Assembly: GCA_965655625.1 (NCBI GenBank)
Contig: CBFHHA010000012.1
Span: forward strand, 1-53,892
Origin: CAJJDF01 sp965655625
Lineage (GTDB): Bacteria; Bacteroidota; Bacteroidia; Flavobacteriales_D; CAJJDF01
Length of the DNA: 53,892 bases
Direction: 5' to 3'
Under the pieces are notes generated by a model. The model ran no database searches and had not been told where the DNA came from. It saw only the letters and a list, made by a program, of their open reading frames with translations. Both the position numbers and the translations under genes were made by a program. Positions 43,746 through 52,508 of the stretch are shown here, piece after piece; within the stretch, counting starts at the first letter, position 1, and each line of letters begins with the position of its first letter.

Positions 43746-44090
43746 ATGACACCTCTTCAAGAATTTTATGAATCTTTTGCAGAACCAAACAAAAGCTGCT
43801 TTTTGTTTTTACGACAATTCATTTTAAACAAAACTGAATTGATGGATGAAAAATATAAATGGAGGCTTCCATTTTTTTATTACAAGGACAAACCATTTTG
43901 TTATCTTTGGGTAAACAAAAAAACCAACATGCCCTACGTTTGTTTTGTAAGAAGTTTACACATCGAACGACCTGAATTAAAACTAGGCGACAGGAAACAA
44001 ATGAAAGCCTTGACGATTGACCCAAACAAAGACATTAACACGGAGCTTCTTGCCAAAATAATGGCAGAATCCATGGATAAATTCAATTAA
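43746..44090 (+). CDS. DUF1801-like small protein
   Basis: The 114-residue cytoplasmic protein has the DUF1801/YdhG-like pattern: an N-terminal helix (LQEFYESFAEPNKSCFLFLR), then KYKWRLPFFYYKDKPFCYLW, and VCFVRSLHIERPELKL. Members are small proteins of unknown function with an SCP2-like or ligand-binding fold. The frame is open upstream to 43692, but the ATG at 43746 directly follows a consensus promoter and gives the family N-terminus. It ends 18 bp before bshC and is probably co-transcribed with it. Confidence 0.72.
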   Translation: MTPLQEFYESFAEPNKSCFLFLRQFILNKTELMDEKYKWRLPFFYYKDKPFCYLWVNKKTNMPYVCFVRSLHIERPELKLGDRKQMKALTIDPNKDINTELLAKIMAESMDKFN

Positions 44091-44108
44091 TAATCAACAC
44101 ACACCCTA

Positions 44109-45605
44109 TTGAAAACATCTGCTCACAAAATTCCTTTCAAAGAAACTCACCTGTTATCTCAAACAGCAAAAGATTATTTGTACGAACCAGAAAAACTTTC
44201 TCAATTCATAGCTGGAGAGCCAAGCCAGGAAAATTTTGGAAAAAGCATTGAGAACAGAACCGAAATCAACAGAAAAGTGTTGGTGGAAGAATTATTGAAG
44301 CAAAATAAAAATTCTCATCCAGCTTCCCTTACGAACATTGAGCTACTACAAAACAAAAACACCTTCACCGTAACCACGGGACATCAAATCTGTTTGTTTA
44401 CCGGACCTTTATATTCTTTGTATAAAATTATTTCAACGATAAAACTTACCGACAAGTTGAAAGCTAATTTCCCCGAAAAGAATTTTGTTCCAGTTTTTTG
44501 GATGGCAACCGAAGATCATGATTTTGAGGAAATAAATCACTTATTTTTAGGCGAAGAGAAATTAACGTGGAACTCGAATCAAAAAGGACCTGTAGGTCGT
44601 TTTTCTACAGAAGACATGACTGATTTTCTGGAAGAATTAAACTTGGCGAACCAGAGTGACTTAACCCGAGTTCTTTCTTCATGTTACAGAACCTCCAAAA
44701 ATTTGGCAGAAGCTCATAACAGAGTTATCGACCATTTATTCGGGGAATACGGAATTGTGATTCTCGATGCAGATTCAAAAGAATTAAAAAGAGAAATGAT
44801 TCCTGTATTTGCTCAAGAGTTAACCGAGAGAAAGTCAGAGAAAATCGTATTGAAACAAAGCGAAGAATTGGAAGCTTTGGGATACAAGCAACAAGTTACN
44901 NNNNNNNNNNNNNNNNNNNNNNNNNNNNNNNNNNNNNNNNNNNNNNNNNNNNNNNNNNNNNNNNNNNNNNNNNNNNNNNNNNNNNNNNNNNNNNNNNNNG
45001 TGATGCGACCCATGTACCAAGAAAAAATACTTCCAAACATAGGGTATATTGGTGGACCGGGAGAATTGGCTTATTGGCTGCAGTTGAAAAGTGCTTTTGA
45101 TAATTACAACCTCGACTTCCCGCTACTCATTCTTAGAAATTCAGCTTTGTTAATCCCCTCGAATATAGTGCGAAAAATGAGCAAACTTCCTTTTGAACTT
45201 CCGCAATATTTCAGCGAGACAGATTCCTTAATAAAAAACTTCGTTGAGGACAATACAAACATTGATTTGGAGCCAGAAATTGCTGAAATTGAAAAAATAT
45301 TTAAACTAACCAAAGAGAAAGTAGGTGAAATCGATTTTACATTGGAAAAGACCGTGATTGCTGAATTAAAAAGAGCGCAAAATTCAATGGAAAAAATCCA
45401 TAAAAAGACGTTGAAAGCAGAAAAAAACAACCATTCTGTGGCTATTGAGCGAATTAAGAAAATTAGAAAATCGTTTTTTCCATTAGGTACTTTTCAGGAA
45501 CGAAAAAGTAATTTGCTCGAGTTCTATGAAGAAGATTTAATCAAAAAAATTCACTGCAATTTGATTCCTTTGGAAGATAACCTTACCTTAATCGAATTAA
45601 ACTAA
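44109..45605 (+). CDS. bshC: bacillithiol biosynthesis cysteine-adding enzyme BshC (interrupted by gap)
   Basis: BshC adds cysteine to glucosaminyl-malate in the last step of bacillithiol synthesis. The protein shows the family N-terminus (IPFKETHLLSQTAKDYLY), VTTGHQICLFTGPLYSLYKI, VFWMATEDHDFEEINH, and after the gap IGYIGGPGELAYWLQLKSAF. The start is TTG at 44109. A run of 100 N covers about 33 codons in the centre and keeps frame. The nominal 498 residues is somewhat short for the family, so the true gap may be longer. Its presence predicts that this organism uses bacillithiol as a thiol buffer. Confidence 0.92.
   Translation: MKTSAHKIPFKETHLLSQTAKDYLYEPEKLSQFIAGEPSQENFGKSIENRTEINRKVLVEELLKQNKNSHPASLTNIELLQNKNTFTVTTGHQICLFTGPLYSLYKIISTIKLTDKLKANFPEKNFVPVFWMATEDHDFEEINHLFLGEEKLTWNSNQKGPVGRFSTEDMTDFLEELNLANQSDLTRVLSSCYRTSKNLAEAHNRVIDHLFGEYGIVILDADSKELKREMIPVFAQELTERKSEKIVLKQSEELEALGYKQQVXXXXXXXXXXXXXXXXXXXXXXXXXXXXXXXXXXVMRPMYQEKILPNIGYIGGPGELAYWLQLKSAFDNYNLDFPLLILRNSALLIPSNIVRKMSKLPFELPQYFSETDSLIKNFVEDNTNIDLEPEIAEIEKIFKLTKEKVGEIDFTLEKTVIAELKRAQNSMEKIHKKTLKAEKNNHSVAIERIKKIRKSFFPLGTFQERKSNLLEFYEEDLIKKIHCNLIPLEDNLTLIELN
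44900..44999. other. assembly gap (100 N) inside bshC
   Basis: Exactly 100 N, a typical placeholder for an unknown length. The frame is kept, but that has a one-in-three chance by itself. Confidence 0.95.
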
Positions 45606-45616
45606 CCGAGCTATTC

Positions 45617-46165
45617 GTGAGAACCAACAAATTACTATTAAAATACATTGAACTTTCTGACCTGAAAGAGAAATTGCTAATTTCTATTTCTGAATACACC
45701 ACGGAAGAATTAAACACTAAACCCTCAGAAAATGAATGGTCCATTTCTCAAGTGATTGAACATTTGATCGACTCAGAAACCAGCATCAATAAATACATAA
45801 ACTTTCGGTTAAAAAACATAGCCGAACAACCCACTGTAGGTTTGGCGAATTTTTTAAAAAGTAAAGTCCTCAACAACAAATTGCAATCAAACAAAAAATT
45901 CAAAGTACCCGCTGTACTTTCCGAACCTGAAAAAGGAGCTGATTTTGGTCAACTTAAAGAAAAATGGGATAATTCTCGCATGTTTCTTATCAAGACGGTA
46001 GAAACTTACCCGAAAGAATACCTGTACAAAGCAGTTTTTCTACATCCAAGGGCTGGATTATTGAGCATGAACCAAACTTTGTCTTTTTTTATCAATCACC
46101 TCAATCATCACATACCTCAGGTACAAAATCTACAATCATTGATTGATAATAAAAATAGAAGGTAA
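45617..46165 (+). CDS. DinB family protein, possible bacillithiol transferase
   Basis: The 182-residue protein begins with GTG 11 bp after the bshC stop. It has the DinB four-helix pattern: NEWSISQVIEHLIDSE in the first metal-ligand helix and FFINHLNHHIPQVQ in the last, which supply the metal-binding histidines. DinB proteins include bacillithiol S-transferases (BstA) that conjugate electrophiles. The tight pairing with bshC makes a thiol-transfer role attractive, though many DinB proteins have no known substrate. No further catalytic motif is evident. Confidence 0.83.
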   Translation: MRTNKLLLKYIELSDLKEKLLISISEYTTEELNTKPSENEWSISQVIEHLIDSETSINKYINFRLKNIAEQPTVGLANFLKSKVLNNKLQSNKKFKVPAVLSEPEKGADFGQLKEKWDNSRMFLIKTVETYPKEYLYKAVFLHPRAGLLSMNQTLSFFINHLNHHIPQVQNLQSLIDNKNRR

Positions 46166-46226
46166 CCGTTTTACCCTATCTTTCAAAGAATTTGAAAGAA
46201 TCTGACTTTTACTTCAGACATTTTAT

Positions 46227-46234
46227 TACTTTTG
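46227..46234 (+). promoter_or_regulatory. -7 element TACTTTTG just before the TonB receptor start
   Basis: Exact TAnnTTTG match ending 6 bases before the ATG at 46241. The predicted start site leaves a leader of 0-3 nt. No TTG at normal -33 spacing is evident, so chance occurrence is possible. Confidence 0.4.
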
Positions 46235-46240
46235 AATTCG

Positions 46241-48901
46241 ATGAAAAATACCCTATTCATACTAGGAATACTTGTGCAATTCATGAGTTTCTCACAAAGC
46301 TCATCTTACCTTAAAGGAACCTTAATCAACGAAATTGGGTACGTTGTATCCGATGCTAACATTTCTGTTGTAGGTTCTTCGGTTGGTGCCACTACCGATT
46401 CGCTAGGTCGATTTAAAATCTCTGTTTCGCCTGGTGTGGTAAAAATCAGGATTTCTCACTCTTCGTACCAGCAAAAAACATTGAAATACTCCCTTGAGCC
46501 AGGCGAGACAAAAAGAATTTCTCCTGTATTCAAATTTAGAGTTTTACCGGAATATACCGTGGTTACAAAAAGCACGGATGAAACCATGTTGACATTAATC
46601 AAAGTGGACGATCAGTTATTTGCCACACCCAGTGGAAATTTTGAAGCAAGACTTTCGAGTGAGATTGGAGTTGCGATGAACAACGAATTAAGTTCTGGGT
46701 ACAATGTGAGAGGTGGGAATTTTGAAGAAAACCTAATTTATGTCAATGACATTGAAATTTACCGTCCATTTTTGGCCAGCAGCGGCCAGCAGGAAGGTTT
46801 GAGCTTTATTAACTCGAGCATGGTAGATGACATTCAGTTTTCTGCCGGAGGTTTTCAGTCTCGCTACGGAGATAAATTATCGTCTGTACTTGACGTAACC
46901 TATAAAAAACCAACTGAATTTGGAGGATCAGTCTACGCAAGTTTACTGGGTGCAAATATTCATTTGGAAGGAATTTCAAAAAATCAATTGTGGGCCCACA
47001 ACACGGGAGCACGATTTAGAAGTAACCGATATTTACTGGGAGCGCTTGACACAAAAGGAGAGTATCAGCCTTTGTTTGGTGATTTACAAACGTACCTCAC
47101 TTTTACGCCCTCAGAAAACTGGGAGCATTCCTTTTTAGGAAATTACGCTCTCAACCAATACAAAGTTGTGCCTCAAAATAGAGAAACAAGTTTTGGGTCT
47201 ATTAACCAAGCACTGCGTTTTACTGTGTTTTTTGACGGGAGTGAAATCACACAATTCCAAACTTTTACCGGAGCGTTCGCTAGTAAATACAGACCGAATG
47301 ATTCCACTGAACTAAAATTTATCGCTTCTGCATTCAATACTTACCAGGAAGAGATTTACGATGTGGAAGGCCAATATTTTTTGGATGAACTGGAGCGAGA
47401 TCCAGGCCAAGACAATTTTGGAGATGTGGCCTTTAATTTAGGAGTAGGAGGATTCTTGAGACATGCCAGAAACACATTAGATGCAACCGTTGCCACTGTG
47501 GCACATAAAGGAAGCAGAAGGTTCAAAAAAAATCATTTGCAATGGGGAGTAAAAGCACAATACGATGTAATTGATGACAAACTAAAAGAATGGAGCTTTA
47601 CCGATTCTGCTGGTTTTATTGCTCCCAGACCTTCAGATTCTGTGGGTTACACTGATTCTAGTGCTCAGCCTTATCAATACCTTACATTAGAAAATTCAGT
47701 AAGAGCCAAAAACAGAGTCGAAACAGGAAGGTTTTCGGGCTACGTGCAAAACACTTGGACCAAAACAAGAAAAGCGGAAAAAACAATGGGCTATTTAGTA
47801 AGCCACAAAGACACAAGCTATTTAAAAGATACCCTCGTTTCTGGATACAAACAACTTATTTTTACTGCCGGTATCCGAGCAAATTATTGGACATTTAACC
47901 AAGAACTTGTGGTCAGCCCAAGAACTTCTTTTAAGTACCGCCCTCTGATTTATTTCCAAAATGATTCTGGACAAATAAAGCGAAGAGATATCGCATTAAG
48001 AGCAGCCATTGGAGTATACCAGCAACCGCCTTTTTATCGTGAATACCGGAGAATGGATGGAACACTCAACAATAACATTCAAGCCCAACGTTCACTGCAC
48101 TTTGTACTAGGAGGAGATTACGTTTTTCAAGCTTTAGAAAAAGATTTTAAACTAACCTCAGAAGTGTATTACAAACTGATGGATAGAGTGATTCCCTATG
48201 ATGTAGATAATGTACGAATTAGGTATTATGCTGATAACAATGCAAGAGCATATTCTACGGGAATAGACTTAAAGCTAAACGGAAAGTTAATTCAAGACCT
48301 TGAGTCGTGGGCAACCATTTCAGTAATGTCTACAAAAATAGACCTTTCTAATGATGTTCATTACACATATTTTAATTCGGCTGGAGACACCATTATTCCC
48401 GGAATTACTTTTGATGACACCAAAGTAGATTCAACTGCATATTACCCGGGATTCATCCCAAGGCCAACAGATCAAAGAATGTCCTTTGGACTTTCGTTTC
48501 AGGACAAAATGCCGACATCTTGGAATACGGAAAAAGTAAAGTGGGACAAGTTCAAAGTAAATCTCAATTTTATCTTTAATACGGGATTTCCCTATTTAAA
48601 GAAAACACAACTTGTAGATCCTTTTTATGCAGATGCATCCAATATTCCCAGAACACCGAGGTATTTGAGAGTCGATATTGGATTTGTAAAAGATTTTATT
48701 TCAGAAGAGCATCCCGCTAGAAAAGGAAGTAAATGGGAAAATTTCGAACAATTATCACTTAGTTTGGAAGTTTTCAACCTTCTTGGAGTAGACAATACAG
48801 TCTCGTATAATTTTGTACTGGCAACAAACGGAAGGCGGTATGCAATTCCTAACAGACTTACTTCTCGAATCATAAACTTAAAATTAATCGCTCGGTTTTA
48901 G
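46241..48901 (+). CDS. TonB-dependent receptor with carboxypeptidase-regulatory-like N-domain
   Basis: The 886-residue precursor has a signal peptide (about 1-19). Then comes a carboxypeptidase-regulatory-like domain (about 23-105, KGTLINEIGYVVSDANISVV), a plug (about 110-225 with SSGYNVRGGNFEENLIYVND and FSAGGFQSRYGDKLSSVLDV), and a barrel ending in Phe (LKLIARF). It resembles the SusC-like side of the family only loosely, and no SusD gene follows, so the ligand is unknown. The ATG at 46241 is preferred to the TTG at 46232. The OmpA-like gene follows 114 bp later. Confidence 0.92.
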   Translation: MKNTLFILGILVQFMSFSQSSSYLKGTLINEIGYVVSDANISVVGSSVGATTDSLGRFKISVSPGVVKIRISHSSYQQKTLKYSLEPGETKRISPVFKFRVLPEYTVVTKSTDETMLTLIKVDDQLFATPSGNFEARLSSEIGVAMNNELSSGYNVRGGNFEENLIYVNDIEIYRPFLASSGQQEGLSFINSSMVDDIQFSAGGFQSRYGDKLSSVLDVTYKKPTEFGGSVYASLLGANIHLEGISKNQLWAHNTGARFRSNRYLLGALDTKGEYQPLFGDLQTYLTFTPSENWEHSFLGNYALNQYKVVPQNRETSFGSINQALRFTVFFDGSEITQFQTFTGAFASKYRPNDSTELKFIASAFNTYQEEIYDVEGQYFLDELERDPGQDNFGDVAFNLGVGGFLRHARNTLDATVATVAHKGSRRFKKNHLQWGVKAQYDVIDDKLKEWSFTDSAGFIAPRPSDSVGYTDSSAQPYQYLTLENSVRAKNRVETGRFSGYVQNTWTKTRKAEKTMGYLVSHKDTSYLKDTLVSGYKQLIFTAGIRANYWTFNQELVVSPRTSFKYRPLIYFQNDSGQIKRRDIALRAAIGVYQQPPFYREYRRMDGTLNNNIQAQRSLHFVLGGDYVFQALEKDFKLTSEVYYKLMDRVIPYDVDNVRIRYYADNNARAYSTGIDLKLNGKLIQDLESWATISVMSTKIDLSNDVHYTYFNSAGDTIIPGITFDDTKVDSTAYYPGFIPRPTDQRMSFGLSFQDKMPTSWNTEKVKWDKFKVNLNFIFNTGFPYLKKTQLVDPFYADASNIPRTPRYLRVDIGFVKDFISEEHPARKGSKWENFEQLSLSLEVFNLLGVDNTVSYNFVLATNGRRYAIPNRLTSRIINLKLIARF

Positions 48902-49015
48902 AAATCTTGGCAAAGCAATCGCATGGAGCACTTGAATATTACCAGTTTTAATTTTTAAAAAAGAAAATTATTGTTATTTTCGTCAGTATTACTCAAAAAA
49001 AGAAAAATTCATTCT

Positions 49016-51070
49016 ATGAAGAAAATTAATATTCTACTTGCTTTACTTTTGATGCTTTCTTTCGGCCTAACAGCTCAAAAGAAAGAAGAAAAATACTTCA
49101 GTAAAAACACAAAGTTGGCCGAAAAATCGTTCAACGAATCCAAGTATTTTGACGCCATTATGTTGTTTGACAAGGCATACCCAAAAGCCAAAGGAACAAA
49201 AGAGAAGGGATTTATCACTTATCACATTGGCGTTGCTAGCCAATATATTGGTGATAATAAAACAGCCAAAGAAAACTACGAAAGAGCGATGCGTTTCAAG
49301 TACGACCGAGTGGAGCCTGATTTGTATGTGAGACTTGCACAAATGCAAATGCAAGATGCAGAATACAAAGAAGCCAAAAGAAACTTTGACATGGCTCTTA
49401 AAAAAGAGCCAAATGACGAAATGGCAAAAAAAGGAATTCAAGCAATTGACAATGTAAACAACATCTTAGCGAACCCAACAAAACATAAGGTTCAGGCAGT
49501 AAAAGAATTAAATTCAGAGTATTACGATTGGTCTATTTCACAATTTGATAAAAGAGGTGAAGAGTTTATTTTTTCTTCAACAAGAAAAGCTTCAAAAGGA
49601 AACATAAACGATATAGTTGCCAATGAAGAGTACACTGATTTATACGTAACCAGAGCTGACAGAAATGGAAATTTTGGAGAACCAAAATCTGTGGGTGATA
49701 AAATCAATACTGAAGATCACGAAGCGTCAGCAGTAATGTACAATGGAAGCAACAGCATACTTTTTACTAGATGTAAAAAAGAAAAAAACAAAGTAAGCGG
49801 CTGTCAAATTTACACTGCAGACAAAAAAGGAAAAAACTGGAGCGACCCAATAAGACTGCCTTTAACAGATTCATTAGGTTATTCAGTAGGTCATCCTGCT
49901 ACAGACAGAAAAGGAACTTTCATTATATTTTCTTCTGATATGCCCGGAGGTAGAGGAGGAAAAGACCTTTGGGTTGCCGAATACAACAAAAGAACGAAAG
50001 AATGGGGTAAGGCCGAAAACTTGGGGACTGCCATTAATACCGAAGGAGATGAAAAATTTCCTACCATTGGTTCTGATGGATCGTTGTACTTTTCTTCAAA
50101 TGGACTTCCAGGAATTGGAGGGCTGGATATTTTTAAAGCAACAAAGATTGGAACCTCTAACAAATGGACTCGACCTGAGAATATGGGAACTCCTATTAAC
50201 TCTTCGAAAGATGACCATGGAATTATCTTCGATAGATCGGGTGAGAACTCCGGATATTTTTCTTCAAGTAGACTGGGGAAAAATGAAATGGATCAAAAAT
50301 CTGATATTTTTAAATTTGACTTGCCAGAATGTGCCTTAACAATAAAAGGACGAGTAAGAGACCAAGACACAAAAGAACCACTTGCTGGAGCTTCTGTTAT
50401 GTTAACAGGTTCGGATGGTTCTACTGCTACGATCAAAACCGACTCTGAAGGTAACTTTGAGTTTGGTAAAAGAGGAACTGGAAGGTACGTTAACAAAGAT
50501 GTAAACTACACGCTTGAGTATTCGCACAAAAATAATGAGAAATTTTGGTTGACTAGAAAATCGAAAAGAACAACTGTCGGAGACTACTGCAACGAAACAT
50601 TCTATGAAGACGTGGAATTAGTATGCGCAATTGGGTGCAAACCTATTATTATGCCAGAGGTTCAATATCCACTAGGAAAAGCTACTCTATTGGTAAACGA
50701 AAAAGTAAACTCTCAGGATTCTTTATTATTCCTATACAACATAATGATTGACAACCCAACTATTAGAGTTCAATTGGAATCTCACACGGATTGTAGAGAT
50801 TCAGATAAGAGGAATTTAGAATTGTCCCAAAGAAGAGCTCAGACTTGTGTGGATTACCTAATCTCTAAAGGGATTGACAAAAGCAGATTAGTTCCAAAAG
50901 GTTTTGGAGAATCACTGCCTAGAATTATCAACGAAGGTGGAACCGAAAAAACATTGGAGTGCGACATGATTAACAGTCTGAAAAACTCAAACAATGAATT
51001 ATTCGAGAAATACCATCAATTAAATAGAAGAACAACTTTCTCTGTGATTAAAGACAAAGAAGAAAAATAA
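49016..51070 (+). CDS. outer-membrane TPR/propeller/OmpA protein, PorE-like
   Basis: The 684-residue precursor has a signal peptide (about 1-20). A TPR region follows (about 25-140, KAKGTKEKGFITYHIGVASQ), then WD40-like PD40 repeats (about 170-430: GEEFIFSSTRK, GTFIIFSSDMPGGRGGKDLW, GSLYFSSNGLPGIGGLDIF). After these come a carboxypeptidase-regulatory-like domain (about 440-535) and a C-terminal OmpA domain (about 565-680, with SHTDCRDSDKRNLELSQRRA). This order matches PorE, a T9SS-associated peptidoglycan-binding protein, though Bacteroidota have many paralogues. The ATG at 49016 gives a clean signal; an earlier start (48971) adds a basic stretch and is unlikely. Confidence 0.88.
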   Translation: MKKINILLALLLMLSFGLTAQKKEEKYFSKNTKLAEKSFNESKYFDAIMLFDKAYPKAKGTKEKGFITYHIGVASQYIGDNKTAKENYERAMRFKYDRVEPDLYVRLAQMQMQDAEYKEAKRNFDMALKKEPNDEMAKKGIQAIDNVNNILANPTKHKVQAVKELNSEYYDWSISQFDKRGEEFIFSSTRKASKGNINDIVANEEYTDLYVTRADRNGNFGEPKSVGDKINTEDHEASAVMYNGSNSILFTRCKKEKNKVSGCQIYTADKKGKNWSDPIRLPLTDSLGYSVGHPATDRKGTFIIFSSDMPGGRGGKDLWVAEYNKRTKEWGKAENLGTAINTEGDEKFPTIGSDGSLYFSSNGLPGIGGLDIFKATKIGTSNKWTRPENMGTPINSSKDDHGIIFDRSGENSGYFSSSRLGKNEMDQKSDIFKFDLPECALTIKGRVRDQDTKEPLAGASVMLTGSDGSTATIKTDSEGNFEFGKRGTGRYVNKDVNYTLEYSHKNNEKFWLTRKSKRTTVGDYCNETFYEDVELVCAIGCKPIIMPEVQYPLGKATLLVNEKVNSQDSLLFLYNIMIDNPTIRVQLESHTDCRDSDKRNLELSQRRAQTCVDYLISKGIDKSRLVPKGFGESLPRIINEGGTEKTLECDMINSLKNSNNELFEKYHQLNRRTTFSVIKDKEEK

Positions 51071-51084
51071 AAATAAATACTCAT

Positions 51085-51119
51085 AAAAAAAGCACTCCAA
51101 GTATTGGAGTGCTTTTTTT
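51085..51119 (+). terminator. strong rho-independent terminator after the OmpA gene
   Basis: Perfect 16-base arms (51085-51100 and 51104-51119; core GCACTCCAA/TTGGAGTGC) surround a 3-base loop, with A7 and T7 outer tracts. Confidence 0.88.
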
Positions 51120-51156
51120 TTATCCAATAGCGAGAAACTGATTCCTTAATTATCCT

Positions 51157-51164
51157 TACTTTTG
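51157..51164 (+). promoter_or_regulatory. -7 element TACTTTTG for purM
   Basis: Exact TAnnTTTG match. The predicted leader is about 29 nt to the ATG at 51197. This argues against an in-frame GTG at 51164, which would lie upstream of the start site. Confidence 0.5.
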
Positions 51165-51196
51165 TGGGAAGAAAAATCGCTAAGAAAACCAAGTAC

Positions 51197-52384
51197 ATGG
51201 CAGACGTAAAATACAACCAAAGAGGGGTATCGGCATCAAAAGAAGATGTGCATGCAGCAATTAAGAACATTGACAAAGGAGTATTTCCCAATGCTTTTTG
51301 CAAAGTAGTTCCAGATCATTTGGGGAATGACGAAGATTACTGTATCGTGATGCATGCAGATGGCGCAGGAACTAAATCATCTTTGGCTTACATGTATTGG
51401 AAAGAAACAGGAGATGTATCTGTATGGAAAGGAATAGCACAAGATGCATTGATAATGAATCTTGACGACTTACTATGTATTGGAGCTACGGACAATATTT
51501 TACTTTCCTCAACAATCGGTAGAAACAAAAACTTGATAACGGGAGAGGTACTTTCATCAATTATCAACGGAACAGAAGAACTTCTTACTGATTTGCGAAA
51601 GTGGGGAATTAATATTTACTCAACGGGAGGAGAAACTGCAGACGTGGGAGATTTAGTGAGAACGATTATTGTGGACTCTACGGTTACTTGTCGAATGAAA
51701 AAATCTGATGTAATAGAAAACAACATTCAACCTGGGAATGTAATCGTGGGACTTTCTTCTTTTGGGCAAGCTAGCTACGAAAATGAATACAACGGAGGAA
51801 TGGGGAGTAACGGACTTACTTCGGCTAGGCATGATGTTTTTAATAATTATTTGTCAACCAAATATCCTGAAAGTTTTGATCCACAAGTGCCAAAAGAATT
51901 GGTGTATGTAGGAAATAAAAAACTGACCGACTCGATAGAGAATTGTCCGATTGATGCAGGAAAACTCGTTTTGTCCCCTACCCGAACCTACGCTCCAATC
52001 ATTAAAAAAATTCTTGATAAGTACCGCGACAAGATAAACGGAATGATTCATTGCAGTGGCGGAGCTCAAACCAAAGTTCTCCACTTTTGTGACAATGTTC
52101 ATGTACTAAAAGACAACATGTTTACTCTGCCTCCACTTTTTAAGTTGATTCAAGAAGAATCGGGAACTTCGTGGGAAGAAATGTATAAAGTGTTCAACAT
52201 GGGACATCGAATGGAATTATATGTTCCTCAAGAAATAGCCCAAGACATTATCGAAATCTCAGAATCTTTCAATGTAGAAGCCAAAATTATTGGGCGAGTG
52301 GAAGACAATAGTTCTATCGAAAATGGGAGGTCAAAACAACTCACAATTAAATCGGAGTATGGAGAGTTTGTTTATAACAACTAG
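51197..52384 (+). CDS. purM: phosphoribosylformylglycinamidine cyclo-ligase
   Basis: PurM closes the imidazole ring to give AIR in purine synthesis. The 395-residue protein has the PurM features: MHADGAGTKSSLAY in the nucleotide-binding N-domain, DALIMNLDDLLCIGA, the GGETADVGDLV segment, and a C-domain with IHCSGGAQTKVLHF and FNMGHRMELYVP. It is somewhat longer than the E. coli enzyme, as is usual in Bacteroidota. The ATG at 51197 (MADVKYNQRGVSASKED) fits the family start and the promoter. prfA follows 124 bp later. Confidence 0.94.
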   Translation: MADVKYNQRGVSASKEDVHAAIKNIDKGVFPNAFCKVVPDHLGNDEDYCIVMHADGAGTKSSLAYMYWKETGDVSVWKGIAQDALIMNLDDLLCIGATDNILLSSTIGRNKNLITGEVLSSIINGTEELLTDLRKWGINIYSTGGETADVGDLVRTIIVDSTVTCRMKKSDVIENNIQPGNVIVGLSSFGQASYENEYNGGMGSNGLTSARHDVFNNYLSTKYPESFDPQVPKELVYVGNKKLTDSIENCPIDAGKLVLSPTRTYAPIIKKILDKYRDKINGMIHCSGGAQTKVLHFCDNVHVLKDNMFTLPPLFKLIQEESGTSWEEMYKVFNMGHRMELYVPQEIAQDIIEISESFNVEAKIIGRVEDNSSIENGRSKQLTIKSEYGEFVYNN

Positions 52385-52470
52385 CACTAGATACTATTTT
52401 TGGTTAGCAAAAAAGCCGAAAATCACTCGAACTGACAAGGATAATATAAAATTGAATTAGTATTGAAATT

Positions 52471-52504
52471 CTAACGAGTGAATACTAACGACTAAATACT
52501 GATA
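52471..52504 (+). repeat. degenerate ACTAA-type short tandem repeat before prfA
   Basis: The stretch repeats a CTAACGA/ACTAAAT unit about four times with errors, just upstream of the prfA start. A similar GACTAATAACTAAT stretch lies before pyrF (53802-53815). Such ACTAA-rich spacers recur between genes in Flavobacteriales; their function is unknown. Confidence 0.35.
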
Positions 52505-52508
52505 AAAA

